A stretch of DNA of 38,907 nt from Folioceros fuciformis (Eukaryota > Anthocerotophyta > Anthocerotopsida > Anthocerotales). The DNA lies in NCBI GenBank assembly GCA_049999805.1, contig JBNGIO010005061.1, positions 1 to 38,907 on the forward strand. The letters are read 5' to 3'. Of this stretch, positions 1-12,440 are shown in pieces; positions within the stretch are counted from its first letter, which is position 1, and every line of letters begins with the position of its first letter. A model generated the notes under the pieces. It did no database searches and was not told where the DNA came from. It was given only the letters and a program-made list of their open reading frames with translations. A program made the position numbers and the translations under genes.

Positions 1-14
1 CAGTAGGTGTGGGC

Positions 15-1440
15 ATGGATCCAGACGGGCCGGGGAAATGGGGGGACTGGGCACTCTTCTCGGTGGCGGTGCTGGCCGCGGTGCCCTTCGTGTTGGCCAA
101 CGCCGTCATCTTGCTCTGTCGGAAGCGGCACTACTTCCAGGTGGAGGGAGTGGACCTCATCATCGGGAGCTCCACGGCGGGGCTGATATGGATTGCGGCT
201 ACGTTTGTGGTAGATCAGCATTTCAAGCGGGAGCATCTCCTGGGCCGCTGTGCTCTGTGGACGTACTGGCTGCAGCTCTGCTTCGGCTTCTGCCTGTGGC
301 TGGTGTGCCTGGCGGTCCGCCTGCACCGCCTCTACGTCCTGTGCAGCAGGTCGGAGACGCTGAGCAGCCGGGTGGTATGGGGGAGGTATGTGCCGCTGCT
401 GCTGGCTCCGGCCATCGCCTTCTCCGCCGCGGCCACCAAGTTCTCAGGCTTGCATATGCGGTAATGCCGGGACCGGACCCGATTTCCTGTCGTGGCTGGA
501 GCTTGGCTGGGGCTTGCCCGGACCCATACGTGTGCTTGCCTGCCTTCCTGCTGCAGGGACAATGTTTGCGTCATCGAGGACTCGAGGTGGAAGCTGGTGG
601 GGTTCCTGCTGGTGCCGCCGCTCTACTTCTCGCTCATCCTGTTTCTGGCGGTGCGGCTCAGGGCGCAGACGGATTTCGTCGTCACCACCGAGTTCCGGCA
701 CACCAGTGAGTACAGCATGATGGCGTTCGTCATATACCTCTTGGTGGGCACCACCTACGCCGACGGCAAGCAGAAGGCGGTGGCGGGGCGGGCGTTTCTC
801 ACCTTCTGCGTCTGCACTCTCGTCTTCTCGCATTTCTGGGTGCGAATGGGGTACCCCGTGTATCTCTGCTTGTTCAAGCCCAAGTCGGCCATGGACAATT
901 ACGAGGAGGAGTTGCGGCTGTCCGGGGCTAAGTGTTTGGATACTCTTCGCAAGTTTTCCTATCTCAACAACAGGAACCAGCAGGGTTCGGTCGGTTCGCT
1001 GCCCCTGCCGCGGGATCGCCCAGGTCTCATGAGGGCCATAGAGGAAGCCAGTTCTGAAGCTGCGGCGCTCAAGGTATGTGTGGCAGCATTTCAGCCGTGA
1101 GGGTGCTGGCCACTGTGGCTCCTTGTCACTCATGTGTTGCTGCTTGGAAACAGACGCGGGCTAAAGAGTTGGAGATGAAGGTGGTGCAGCTGGAGGAGCA
1201 GCTTATGTTGCTTAGCAGTCGGCAGCCTGCACCTTCGGATGTGGAGGAAGGCGTATCCTTGGACAGGTAGTTTGAAATTTATTATGGAAGAGAATTGGAC
1301 ATGCATTATTCCGTGCTTCCGATCGATCCGTCTCACGGTCATCTCTCGTGCCTCACAGGGTCGAAGACGGCACAGCTGGCACAGCTACAACCAGATACTG
1401 CGGGATGTGTCCTAAGATTTCTTCTTCCCAGGAGAGATAG
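15..1440 (+). CDS. Seven-TM RGS1-like membrane protein without RGS box
   Basis: Proposed exons are 15-460, 557-1073, 1154-1266 and 1359-1440; all junctions are GT-AG and in phase, giving about 385 aa. Seven hydrophobic segments are visible. The segment reading CALWTYWLQLCFGF followed by a basic loop and RYVPLLLAPAI lines up, from memory, with TM3-TM4 of Arabidopsis RGS1. The family normally couples a 7TM sugar-responsive half to a cytosolic RGS domain that acts on the G-alpha subunit at the plasma membrane. Here TM7 is followed only by a Glu/Lys-rich tail with a short coiled coil (about residues 320-345), and no RGS box is seen. The frame is open to the window edge, so the N-terminus could extend upstream; ATG 15 is chosen because it sits just before TM1. 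If the third intron (1267-1358) is retained, the protein stops at 1270 (359 aa). Confidence 0.6.
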
Positions 1441-1709
1441 TCGGGACTGTTGACCATAGTGCTGTGCAGAAGGAAGATATTGATCGTCCAGGGTCCTCAC
1501 AAGCACGAAGGTTCACATTCCTCTTTCTGTCATGTGACTCCCAGGCAGGGAACATCACACTTGTCGTTGGGCAGTTGAGTATGTTACCTGTGGCCCATCA
1601 TTTTAGCATGAGTGAGCAATTATGACACACAGGATGGGCTGGCGTTGATGCAGTTTATTGGCCACCTGATCACTTCTTGATATGGTTCCCGGGCACAGGT
1701 GTAGGCAAG
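1441..1709. other. Convergent 3' flanks, no gene seen
   Basis: This stretch lies between the stop of the 7TM gene and the stop of CFAP57, which converge. No open frame with coding character and no RNA gene is visible; it is best read as the two 3' UTRs. Confidence 0.5.
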
Positions 1710-4700
1710 CTATTTGTCTTTCTTGGTCTCGGGATCCAGTTTCGTGTCCGCAAACGAGTGATTAGACTTCCGGTACGTTCTTGTGACGTCAATTGGAAAA
1801 CCAGCTGGGGATATGGTCACTCCAGACTTCCTTGTGTCAGTAGTCACCGAGCTGAGGGATCTTTTCGGAGTGTCTGTGGGAGTTGGAGAGGCCGATGACT
1901 TCCTTCGGGGCGGAAACTCTGTTGAAGGCCTCTTAGGTGCATCTGCTGCGGGGGTGGGTCTGCTGCTCTTACTTGAACTTGCAGCCTGTGGTGAGGGAAG
2001 ACCCTGTTTCGGTGCAATGGCCGTAGGTGCTGAAGACACGCTGGTACGTTTCACTGGGGCAGCCAATGTGGCAGAGGAACTGCTGGGTTTTGCTGGCGCT
2101 TCGCCGTCTGGTTTATCTGATGATGATCCAGGGCCTGCGCTCCCCTGTAAGGATGCAATGCCGGGATTTGCTATGGATGGTTCAACTGCAGAGGGGCTTG
2201 ATGGTGAGGAAGGCGATGTAGCTTCCGCAAAAGGTTCCATGGCTGGTGTCTGTGGCATTGGAGATATACCAGGTGTTGCTGTTGGCATAGCTGCTGTTTG
2301 AATTGGTGGATCCTGGGCCCCATGTCCTGGGACAGCTGCTACCGTATCTGCTCCTCCTACAAGACTAGCTGTTGTGGCATCTTGTGGGCCAGCAGAAGCC
2401 ATGATACTGGCCCTCTTCGCTGCAATTCCTGTGGGAGGTACGACTGCAAGATGCAGTGGCGAGACACCACTTGCTGTGCCGACATCCTCTTCCCCAAGAC
2501 CAGATTTACCGTCTGTTGCGTTCCAGGCAGATAACTCGTCGTCTGGCCGGAGTCCGTCAGGTGTACCCAGTACTGAAACAGAGTCATCTGTCCTGAGAGC
2601 TAGCTGTGCCTGGGTCAGGTCTGCGCTCGCGGACCTTTTCCGAGGTTCGGTATCCTTGCCCTCAGTGCCGACCATACTAAGAGCTAATTGCAATTGCCTG
2701 ATCTCTTCTTGCTTTTGTTTGAGCTCCATCTTTGCTTGCCTTATCCTGGCGAGTAGGGACTCCGCGGATTCTCCCCTCACAGACTTGGGTCTTCGGACTT
2801 CGACCACCGATTTCGATCGAGGAACTTCTATGGACTTACGGCCAGGGATTAAACCCGGTACAGACTGGCCTCTTCTGTAAATAGCTGTCAGTCGTTTTGC
2901 CTGGTTGGGGGCAACCATGTACAAATTCTTCAATATCTCGCCCACAGGACTGGAACCTCGCCGCCGTTCGAGACTGGGTCCCTGGGGAGGGCCAGTTGCT
3001 TTGACGTCACCTTGGTTGGGCACATCTTGGGAAGGATTGATTCCCTTATCTTGATCACCCGAGTCAGCAAATGAGATATGAGAATCGGATCGTTTTGGGG
3101 CCAAGGATTCGGGACCGGTCCCTTCAGACTGGGCAGTAACATCAGAGACTCTAGAAGGGGAGTAGACGGTTCTAGAGGCTGTGACCTGAACTGGAGTTTG
3201 TTCCAGGTCTATGGCAACAGGAGATGACACCCTGGATGGTGGTAGGAGCCCAGGAGAAGTCAACCGAGAGAACGCAGTCTGAGGTGACGACCCACGAGTG
3301 CTAGTCAACTGAGGAGAGGAGAATCCAGATGTCGATGACCCTTTGCTGGTCGAAGGTTGTTGAGGGGAGGAGGATCTGGAGGGACTCGAATCTGGGGAGG
3401 GTATTTGCCCAGACATGCGTGAGGAAGGCTGAGAGGGAGAAGGAGTTATGGACCGTCTCTCTGGAGATGATTGAGAGGAAGATCTAGACTGATTGCCCGC
3501 AAAGTTGGGAGCCTGAGACAGGCGGCTGAATTGAACCCGAAACTTGGATGTGGCGTCACGGTTACTCCTCGCAGCTATGGCCCTGTAGTAGGAAACCTCC
3601 CCCTGTTCGCATAAGGGATACAAGAAATGAGCTCGGAAATTTTCAGATGAGTTCGACTGTGCCTCAAACAATTCTCAATCCTGAAATAATTACCTGCAGA
3701 TGTTGGACCACAAACGCCAAACGCCTGACATTTCGATTGGCATCAGCGAAGTCACTTAGTAATCTCAGGTTGTCTTGCATGTAATGCCGCGTCTCCTTAA
3801 AATGCCGTGCTTCACTTCGCTCAGCTGCATCCTTCAAAACTGCTAAATAGTTCTCCAAGGTTTGCCTGCATAGAGTAAAAGCTTTAGCACAGGATAAAAA
3901 AAACTATGGCGACCACTTCAGTGGGTGTATGCTAAGCTTACCTTTGGTGCATCATTTCCGTGCGTGATTCCAACCCAGATTGGACAGCGAATTGTGTATC
4001 TTTGTTGACGTAAGCCATAAAGAGGTTCTTGGTAAGCTCAGGCCACTCTGAGACATCATGGTCACAAACTATGCGGCAAAGTGCTTCTGTGAACACATCC
4101 ATGTACCGTTCCTTTTCGAGCAAGATAAGAGTCAAGCGATGTATCTGATTATCTTGCATCTGGATTCTGCCCCTTAACCCCTTGGCAAATTCATCTTTCC
4201 TGGCTTGCGTTCTCGTATGCAAGATCTGTAACCTCTCCATTTGGTGCATATCAGATCTCAATGCTCCGATCTCCTTCTCCAAAGGCTCTTCCTTTCTCCT
4301 CAGCTGCAAGGTCACACAAATGGAAGTCCAAGCTGAAGATGTGGATGATGAAGATCGATGTATACAAATGCTGGAAACTAATTAGTCACCACTGATACTG
4401 AGTAACAATTCCTGGTATCACATATCTAACCTCCTTTATCTGCATTTCCCGAACGAGAGCCATGGTCTTGTGTTCCTTATGTTGTGAAAGGAGGGACTTG
4501 ATGTGAACATCAGTAAGCAAGAATATCTCATCCACTGCTCTGGTCCTCTGCTCGGCCTGGATGATCATGTCTTGCAGTTTTGTCACTTCGGCTTCCAAGT
4601 CCGTGATAGTGACGTCCTGTGACTTGCACATATCTTGCAAAGATATAATCTGTTGCTGAAGTTTGTTGTTGTTGCGTCGCTCGACAAGCATCTCCTCACG

Positions 4701-7700
4701 CACCCTATCAACCCGCTTTTCCTTTACTTCTATGTATTCTCTAAGTTGCATGAAGTTAGCTTGCAACTCTTCCTCGTTAATAAGAAGATCTTCGTCCATG
4801 AAACCCTGCACTCGGCAAACACAACAAGTTGACACGCAAGCAGGATACGTGCACCCAAATATCGAATCAGGCTGTGAAGCCGTTGATATGGGCTAAAACA
4901 TGACAACTGTGCTGTTCCGACACCTTGTACTCCTTGATTTCCTCTTCACATTTCTTCTGCGCCTCTTTGACCTGCAGTTCCGCTTGTAGCTTGACCACTG
5001 CAAACTGTTGCTTCACTTCCTCAATTTCAGCTAAATGCCTCTGTCTTTCATCCTCAAGTTCTTTTCTCCATACTTCTCGCTCCAGATCATGGTCTAGTTT
5101 AAATTGATCTGCTCTTTTTACTTCAGTACACACCTGTTCATGCATGCTTTCAGAATCATCAACAGCATAATGATGCAAAGAAAATTGACGGGAAAAGACC
5201 TTCTGCCCAAAAGAATCCTCCAGCTGCCTCAAGTTCTTCTGTGAATCCGCTAAAAGTTCCTTCATGGTGCCCTCCATCTCCTTCTGCATCTTAGTCTGTT
5301 GTCGCTCCAATAGCTTTACTTCCTCCTTGTGCATGTCTTGTAGTGCATGTAACCTATCTTCTCTTGCCTTTACTTTCATGACCCACTGCTGCTCTAACAC
5401 GCGCTGCTTGTATGGTGCATCACGCCTTTCTTTCTCTAAGTTCATCCTCAATTCCTGTTTTACGAGACACAAGACTATTAGCACCGAAGCCTCCGGACCT
5501 GGACCTGAAACGTAGAAGGTGCAGCTCTCAGTATATCTCAAACGTCAAGAAAATCATTGCCTGTTCAACCCGTATCGTTTCATCGTACTCTGTCCTTAGC
5601 ACAAGGAGGCAATCCTGAGTGATACCATCAACAGCTTCACTTGAGCCAGCATGTAGCACCGAGCTCTCAGCTTCTGGGTTTGAAGATATTTGAATCAAAC
5701 TACTGATGTAGACGGCCCCTTGTGCAGAGCTGGTGAATATTAGATTCCGTTTCTCATCCGTGATCAAGGACGTAATTTCTCCTGTGGAATAGCGCATGAA
5801 CACCATGAGGCAACAAACTTACAGACCTCTCACAAGATTTTTGACGATGTCCCAGAAGAAAAGAGGAAAAGAGGGGAGGAACACGACACCAAAAAGCAAC
5901 CAGTTTTACCTGAATGAAGCAGCAATTCCTCAACTGGGGATCTCATATCTCTTGCCAAGGGATACATGCTTGCACGAAGTTCTCCATCACTGGTGCAAGT
6001 CACAATCAACCCTTTCCTGAAGAGACCAGCAAGATGGACAACAGGTTTTGCTAGTGGGAGTTCGAACACTATGTTTGCCCTGAAAATATGATGCACCCAA
6101 CCTTCTCCTGCCTCCACAATCTCTGTTTTTCGTCTTCCTCCCAATGCTGCACTGCTGCCCGATACAGTGCTACTCTTCTCTAAGTAATCGGTGTTAGAAA
6201 ATGTTTCCAGAATGTATCTTGCTTGTTTCTTGTCTGTGTCCATCACTCTTAAGGGCAGCTGCTGACCACACGACACTACAGACTCCCGTAGAGGATCGAA
6301 TAAAATGCCTGTGTAATTGGATCCCTTCCGGACACACTCTTGAACTCGGTGACAGCCATCCATGAACCAGATGTAGATTGCACCATCATTACCAGCGGTT
6401 GCCAGGTAGATAGAATCAGTTGACCAGCACAATGAAGTGACAAGACTCAGATGACCCTGGATGACAAAGAGAAATGACAGGTAAGTCCTTAAACTCCAAC
6501 AAGATTGAGAAAACACAAAACTGGAGGACAATAGACACCTTCAGCATTGCAATGAACTTCCATGTGAAGGCTGAGTGAATGTAAATGTTCCTCCCGCTCG
6601 CGAAAGCCACAAGATGCCCACTGGGACTAAATCTTATGATATGACAGTGTGTTATAGGGACATCCCGAAAATGCTCCAGCCTGTGATCTCAAGTAAACAT
6701 CATTGCGGAAGTAGTGTCATAACAATTGGACTCTAATTCAAACCCATCGACAAGAAGGATATCTAGGCATGCATACTTGGTAGCCATGATTCGGAAGACA
6801 GAAACAGTCCGAGGCAATCCCACCAGCAATTCGTAACCCCATGGGTTCAAAGCAACGCAAAGAGGTTCCAAGTCACATCTGTAAGTAGGTATTCACAATC
6901 GTCAGAAAGGAATGATCTGCAGGGACAGGACCCACAGGGTTCACAATTAGCTTTCAAGTGGGATCACAAAAAAAAAAAAACAACAAAGAAGTTGGCAGAG
7001 ACAGAAAACTCTAGCACGTAACGGGTGTGAAATTTCTAGTGTCATCCGACTGTAGCTCCACAATCGCACAATCCAATCCGACGCACATGTTGCCAATATT
7101 TGGTGCTGCTCACAGATGTCCATCCCATGCACAGCTCCAAGATTAAAGGCTGCAAAAAATCACAAAGCAATAGGACATGAAAGCCAAGGCCTGTGAGGAA
7201 AGCTAACAAGACCAAACGCCGCCTGAAAAACGTCGTCAGGCTGTGGTCTATGTCTTCCTGAAGAGCAGTACCACATATTTTGGACGACACAGGAAGCTTG
7301 TCTTCAATGAGAATAGTATTATCGTCAATGTCATCAACGCAGATTCGCCGAACTTCTTCCCCCTGCACCAGATGTCTACTGGCTTTATGAGAGGGACAGA
7401 AGTCCATAGTGTAAACAGCATACTGGTACTAAAAGAAACTTGGAGGCAAGAAAGGGCTCGTCCAGCTCTATAGTCACATGATCATTGTCATTACCTCCAC
7501 AACGTAGAAGATTTTCTTTAATTTGGCTGAGACCGCAATGGTTGTAATCTGCCCATACCCACTGATAAAGGGAAGCATTCAGCACGACAGTTGCAGATCT
7601 CCAGCAGACTTCCTCATTGTTTGGTTATATCCTGAAGGCAGAAAGCACAAAATACCCCAGAATGATAAACCAGACGGACTAAGTGATCAGAAAACCACCT

Positions 7701-9935
7701 TTGGATCACAGTAGTCTTCCACTCCAAATTGAACTTGCCTTTGATCTGAAACTCCACATGCACAAAATATGAACATATAGACAGCTAAACATCCATTCTG
7801 TGACCGATGTACGTAGCTGAATAGCCTCTTATGGCAAGAAACAGTCTAGCATGCCATTACCTCAGCAGGAACATCTGTGATCTCAACACAAGAATGCTTC
7901 GCAAGGACTCCATCCACGTTGGCACTCAGACAACCATTATTGGTCGCACAAAGACAAAGTACATGCCCTGTCTCAGCCACTTTCTAGTCAACAATTACAT
8001 GACCGTAAGCACTGTAATCCACAGCACTGCATTTAGGTCTCTTAATTCTGACTCATAATGGGCTGAACACAACACATTCTTCGGTATGCAGGCAGACGTG
8101 GACTAGAATTCTGAGGGGAAGTGGATACCATCTGGAGTGTGCCCTCTTTAAGCACAAAAATTGTTCCTTCCACAGTTGCTACAGCCACAATTCCACCTGG
8201 CAACCAGCAGTGATCCGTGAACGTGACTTTTGGCAAATGTTTGCCATGCAGACCTTGGACCCCAACATCCTTGAAGGAATACTGCTTAGCGGGAATCCAA
8301 AGCTTGAAGTGCCCTGGGCCTGTGTCAGCATAGGATAACCTTGTAACACGCATTGTATGCACAAAAGTAGCATGTGGGCAGTGGAAGCTGCGGATGTTGA
8401 TAGGAACCATTCATTGACGAAACAACACAAACAGCCCACCAGAAGTGATTCACACACGCAAAGCGAATCATTCTCAGGTTGACCGTACCATGTGTTGCCA
8501 CTTCTTCATTTTTGTCAGGATTTATTGATACACCAGTGATGTCCAAGGGTACAGTGGTGCTCGCCATTATCTACGATATTTGACATTCAAGAAGCACAAC
8601 CTTGTCAGCTGGAGCCAAACTCATCTCCAAAGCACTAGAAGCAAGAAACTGAAACAGATGAATCTACGCTAGCATCGTAGATCACGCTCCCAACATCTCT
8701 TGGTGCATGAAGGATACCCATATGAAATTCCATCTCATTGCAGGCATCGTGCACATTCATCTAGTAAAGTCGTGCATGGTGCATGGTGAGTCAATCATCC
8801 AATCATTCTCCTTACTGAAAAAAAATTTGCCTACATGGCCTGATTTTCGATGCCAGCACACAAGATAGGATTCCTCACTGTTCAGCGCAGCCACCACAGA
8901 TGCCTCGTCCTTCGAAAATCCACAGCTTTGAAAATCTGTGAACAAAGATTCCTTCACAACTTCAATGCTAACCATGAAGGCCCTGGCTGCTTTCAGTCTG
9001 CAGAAGAACTACTGCACACTATGTGCTTTCCATATATGTGTACCTCCATTGAGAACTACATCTGGACCTGGTACTAGCGTCTGCACCTTCCTATATTTTA
9101 TCAGACTGACAATGGATACCTGGAAGACCAGCAATTCCATGAGTGATGCAAATGCAGTAACCAGTTCCCCTCTCCGCCTGAGTTGCATCAGCGACGGACT
9201 TCCATCCCCAAAGCTAACAGTGCTATTTCTACCACATGGGCAAACATGGAGAGCTTCGTTAACTACCTGACTCGGAGCATTTCTCATTTTTTCACAAACA
9301 CCTAGAAGGTTCCGTGAGGGGGATGCCACAATGTAAAGAATTTTCTACACCCACAAGAGAAAACAAAAGCAAAGCTTAGAGAATCACGAGAAAACACAAG
9401 CAAGCATTCCTATCAGCAACCTGCCTAACATGGAAGACGATGCAGATACCTCAGTAGAGCTTCCGAGCGTCACAAATCGCATTTCATTGCTAGCAATTCT
9501 GAGAGCAGCACCATTCGGTCAGTTCCAGATATGTAAAGAACAACTTTGCAACACCAGTACCAAGAGGACAGAGCACCTACCGATAAACGGCTACCTTGCA
9601 CCCTATCGCAAACGCTATAGTGTCGTCATCAATGCAGGCAAGCTGAGAGCGCTTGCCATGTACACCGCAGAATCCAAACGCATGCCTTCACAGCAAATAC
9701 AGATAAACACACTGACCATCAGGCTGGCATAGCTACGGTAATTAAGAGAGTCTGTTTCACATTTTTTGCTGACATCAATGGTCGTGCATACTATCAAGAT
9801 TTACAGCAATCTTGTCTAGTTTGCTTACAAAGGCTTCATTCTATAGTGGAATTCGCTTCCGACTGCCGATACACTGGGCATGTGCACATCGGCATCAGCC
9901 TTGTCCCTCTCTTGTATAGGCAGCATAAGAGCCAT
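1710..9935 (-). CDS. CFAP57: CFAP57 (WDR65) axonemal protein, about 20 exons
   Basis: CFAP57 is a WD40 plus coiled-coil component of the inner dynein arm/regulatory region of motile cilia. Phase-consistent exons, 5' to 3': 9829-9935, 9581-9685, 9450-9498, 9068-9344, 8835-8986, 8456-8570, about 8077-8319, 7861-7967, 7495-7548, 7272-7422, 7023-7149, 6777-6878, 6539-6680, 5910-6456, 5561-5781, 4924-5454, 4431-4805, 3942-4303, 3694-3865, 1710-3602. Landmarks that match animal CFAP57 from memory are the N-terminal HAFGF segment, ILATCASDWIVRLWSY, TAGNDGAIYIW, the coiled-coil exons, and the late YMDVFTEALCRIV...LFMAYV block. The boundaries of exons 4, 5 and 7 are uncertain, and a small exon may hide in 7550-7860. 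The product is about 1,945 aa against about 1,250 in animals. The excess is the last exon: Ser/Pro/Thr-rich, with one short coiled coil (LLARIRQAKMELKQKQEEI). The gene implies flagellated sperm. Confidence 0.88.
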
Positions 9936-10716
9936 GGGTCTTAAATTTCAAACACATTTTGGGAAACAAATTTTGTAGAGGGGGGGGGGGACCAAACTAT
10001 GGCATTAACATCAACCTCCGATTTCACACGGAGGGAATTGATGTCATCTCTGCAGCTTTCGACATCACCCACATCCAGTCCTCATCCCACCACCACATAC
10101 ATTCCTTCCTATGCAGACCTATGTGCATCTTTGGAGCCCATTTGATGGCTACTCTAAACCAATCCAGCATAACATCCTGCATCTGTATTTTTGGCTACCC
10201 GCTTTGAAGGCCGCTCGTATTATAGGTCAAATATTTTCTATCATAAATAAAGATTAAATTATATAATTTTTATATAATTAAATTTCGAATGGACTATTGA
10301 TGCAAATCTCCATTTTCCAAGTGCTTCAAACAAATGGTCTTCATTTTCTTATTTTCTATGTTATAAACTTGTTCAATGTAATTTCTCTATATTTTTTTAT
10401 ATAGGTAGATCTGAGCAGCCCTTTCCCAATATAATTGATCTTCTTTTATTGTGGGTTAATTAAAACAGTATTATTATTCTTTTTCTCTTTCTTTTTAAGA
10501 TTCTTTTTCTTTTAATTACCTGTAAATCAACATATTATGAAACTTTTAAGTTTGAGATTTTTTCCACTCTTTTGTTGAGTATTATTTACCTCAAATAAAT
10601 TTCATGTACATAATATTAGTGTAATAAAAGATGCTAAATTCTCAAAACACTCAACTATATGAATTGTGATTTTGTAAAATAATGAATTAATTACCGAAAT
10701 GTTACATAGGAATAGC
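9936..10716. other. AT-rich intergenic stretch, no gene seen
   Basis: This is the region upstream of CFAP57 and downstream of the next minus-strand gene. It contains a run of ten G at about 9978-9987 and, from about 10210, very AT-rich sequence. The open frames here (for example the plus frame from 9959) lack any family signal. A CFAP57 promoter should lie just above 9935, but no clear element was identified. Confidence 0.5.
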
Positions 10717-11842
10717 TATGTGCTTTCATCCCAACTCAACTTCTGAGAGTGCAACAAAATTTCCATCCGCATCTCTAAACAAGCTATATCAATCCTCAAC
10801 CTACTCATTTGCTAACATGTGCAAAAAGATATGTCACTAGAACATACCATAATAGCTATCTAAGCATATGCCCTCATTTTTAGTGACATCTGTTCGTCTT
10901 CTTCCTCTCCATATCTCTTTCTTCTCTAATGCACGCACATCCAAGTCCCATCCATACTCTTGGTTGAGAGTCAAAGGATCAGTTTGCACATCATAGGGAG
11001 AGAAAATAGGTCGAATGTGTTTCATTTTATCAAAAAGAAGCTGCAAATGGAATATAGTGTGATTAATAACATGAAGTATTATGTCCTTCATTAGTAAAGA
11101 AGAAGATTAGCAAACAAACTCACTTGTTGATTTGAAAACTTGGGTTTTGGAGGTTCTTTGCTCCCCTTCCAATCTGAGACCAAAAGATGCTTTCATCAGC
11201 CAACAAAGGGATTGCATTCCATGTTTGTGAAATAGTGTAAGTAGCTTTTATGAACCCCATGTAATGGTGGATAAGTTTCTCTCAACTGACCAGTTCGAGG
11301 CAAGGGTTCATCCGACCCAATGTCTTCATCTACCATATGCAAAACATGAAGATATTAAAGAAGATTGTGAATGCAAATAACTATTAGACAAAGATTATTT
11401 TGCATAAGCTGCACTGATGATATGAGTGTGAAAAATGGGAAGAGTACCTTGGAGCTGTTGAAGACATTTTGTGAACTCACTTATAGGAATGAGACCCTTC
11501 AACATGTTGAAATTCCTGATAAGCTATACGTCATGTTCTCGTAATTCTAAGAAAAGGTGATGGGCTAGTCTTTGAGAGGCAGACCATGGACAATGCTTAC
11601 CTGACCACAGACTCCATTTCTCTCAAACTCAACTCTCTGTGCATTGTGTTTGTAAAGATTTCGGGAATGCATCTTCTTCTAATGTGGTCCAGCTGGTTGT
11701 TGTCGTTAGCCTTTTTTGTGAATTCCTTCAGGAACTCTTCCGCGGGATGGGTGAAGATATCAGTGACATCCGGCTTGCGAGCAATGGTCTTGAAATACTC
11801 CTCGTCCCCGAACATGGTTTGCCCGAAGTATGTCGGCATCAT
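10717..11842 (-). CDS. Small spliced protein, EFCAB10-like N-terminal half (tentative)
   Basis: Exons with matching phases: 11601-11842, 11448-11515, a third starting at 11329 and ending near 11290, a fourth ending at a GTGAGT donor near 11124, a fifth from about 11040 to 10850, and a tentative last exon ending near 10717. The product is about 230 aa. The first about 105 residues combine DEEYF...DIFTHPAEEFLKEF, which resembles the RIIa-like helix pair of the small ciliary protein EFCAB10, with a calcium-less EF-hand-like unit (ELSLREMESVVRNF, then GLIPISEFTKCL). The rest (for example IRPIFSPYDVQTDP) is not recognised. The exons are much more AT-rich than the neighbouring genes. A ciliary role is inference from weak resemblance plus the adjacency of CFAP57. 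Gene reality rests on five consistent splice phases. Confidence 0.5.
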
Positions 11843-12440
11843 GAAGAAATCGGGGGAGGAGAAATGAGAGGGACGTGGTTCAGCCTCCCACGAGGGGACG
11901 CTGGGTTGCTCGCATACGCAGCAGGGAGCAGAGCAGGACAGGACACGAGGGAGCGCGAAGCAGTACTCCCAGCGGGAGTGAGGGTAAATTATCGAAAAGA
12001 GTGGGAACTGGTTCAGCCGGGCCGGCCGGTCCCGGTTCCGCTTGTGGCGGTGGTTGTTGTTGTTGCGCCGTCCGCCTAATTAGACGCCGGCTGACTCCAC
12101 GCGTCCTGCAGGATTCGACGTGTCAGCCGCACCGCTTGCCACTTCCTCGCGGCCACCATGCTGCCTCTGTCTTCCTCCCCCTGCGCCTACTTCTGTGCGT
12201 GGCGTTGCATCTATCGGCATCTTTCCTTGGTGTTGCAATCTTGTTTTACTTCATGCAGAACTCGCGCAGAGTGTCTGCAAATTCTTGGCCGTTGTGAAGC
12301 AAAATTGGAGACGTGTGCGCGGGGTGCAGCTCAGGTCTAAGACTACTCTCGGAGTTGCATCCGCTGCCCGGCCTCGCTGCGGATTGAGTGGCCCCGGGCT
12401 TGAGTGGTGAGGCGTGAATTGTGAAATCGGAGCAGGAGCC
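11843..12440. promoter_or_regulatory. Divergent promoter region
   Basis: About 600 bp separates the start codons of the AT-rich small gene (minus) and the DUF7733 gene (plus), which are transcribed away from each other. It is GC-rich, unlike the gene body to its left. No TATA box or other element is convincing. The overlapping open frames at 11875-12410 look like chance GC-rich frames or 5' UTR. Confidence 0.4.

Noticed and set aside
1783-2880. Plus-strand open frames opposite the CFAP57 last exon
   Set aside because: They are shadows of the Ser/Pro-rich minus-strand exon, with no family signal and no splice support.
9959-10207. Plus-strand 82-codon frame in the AT-rich region
   Set aside because: It starts in a G-run, has a composition typical of chance frames, and shows no motif.
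11875-12410. GC-rich plus frames upstream of the DUF7733 gene
   Set aside because: They are overlapping frames without domain content and are better explained as promoter/5' UTR.
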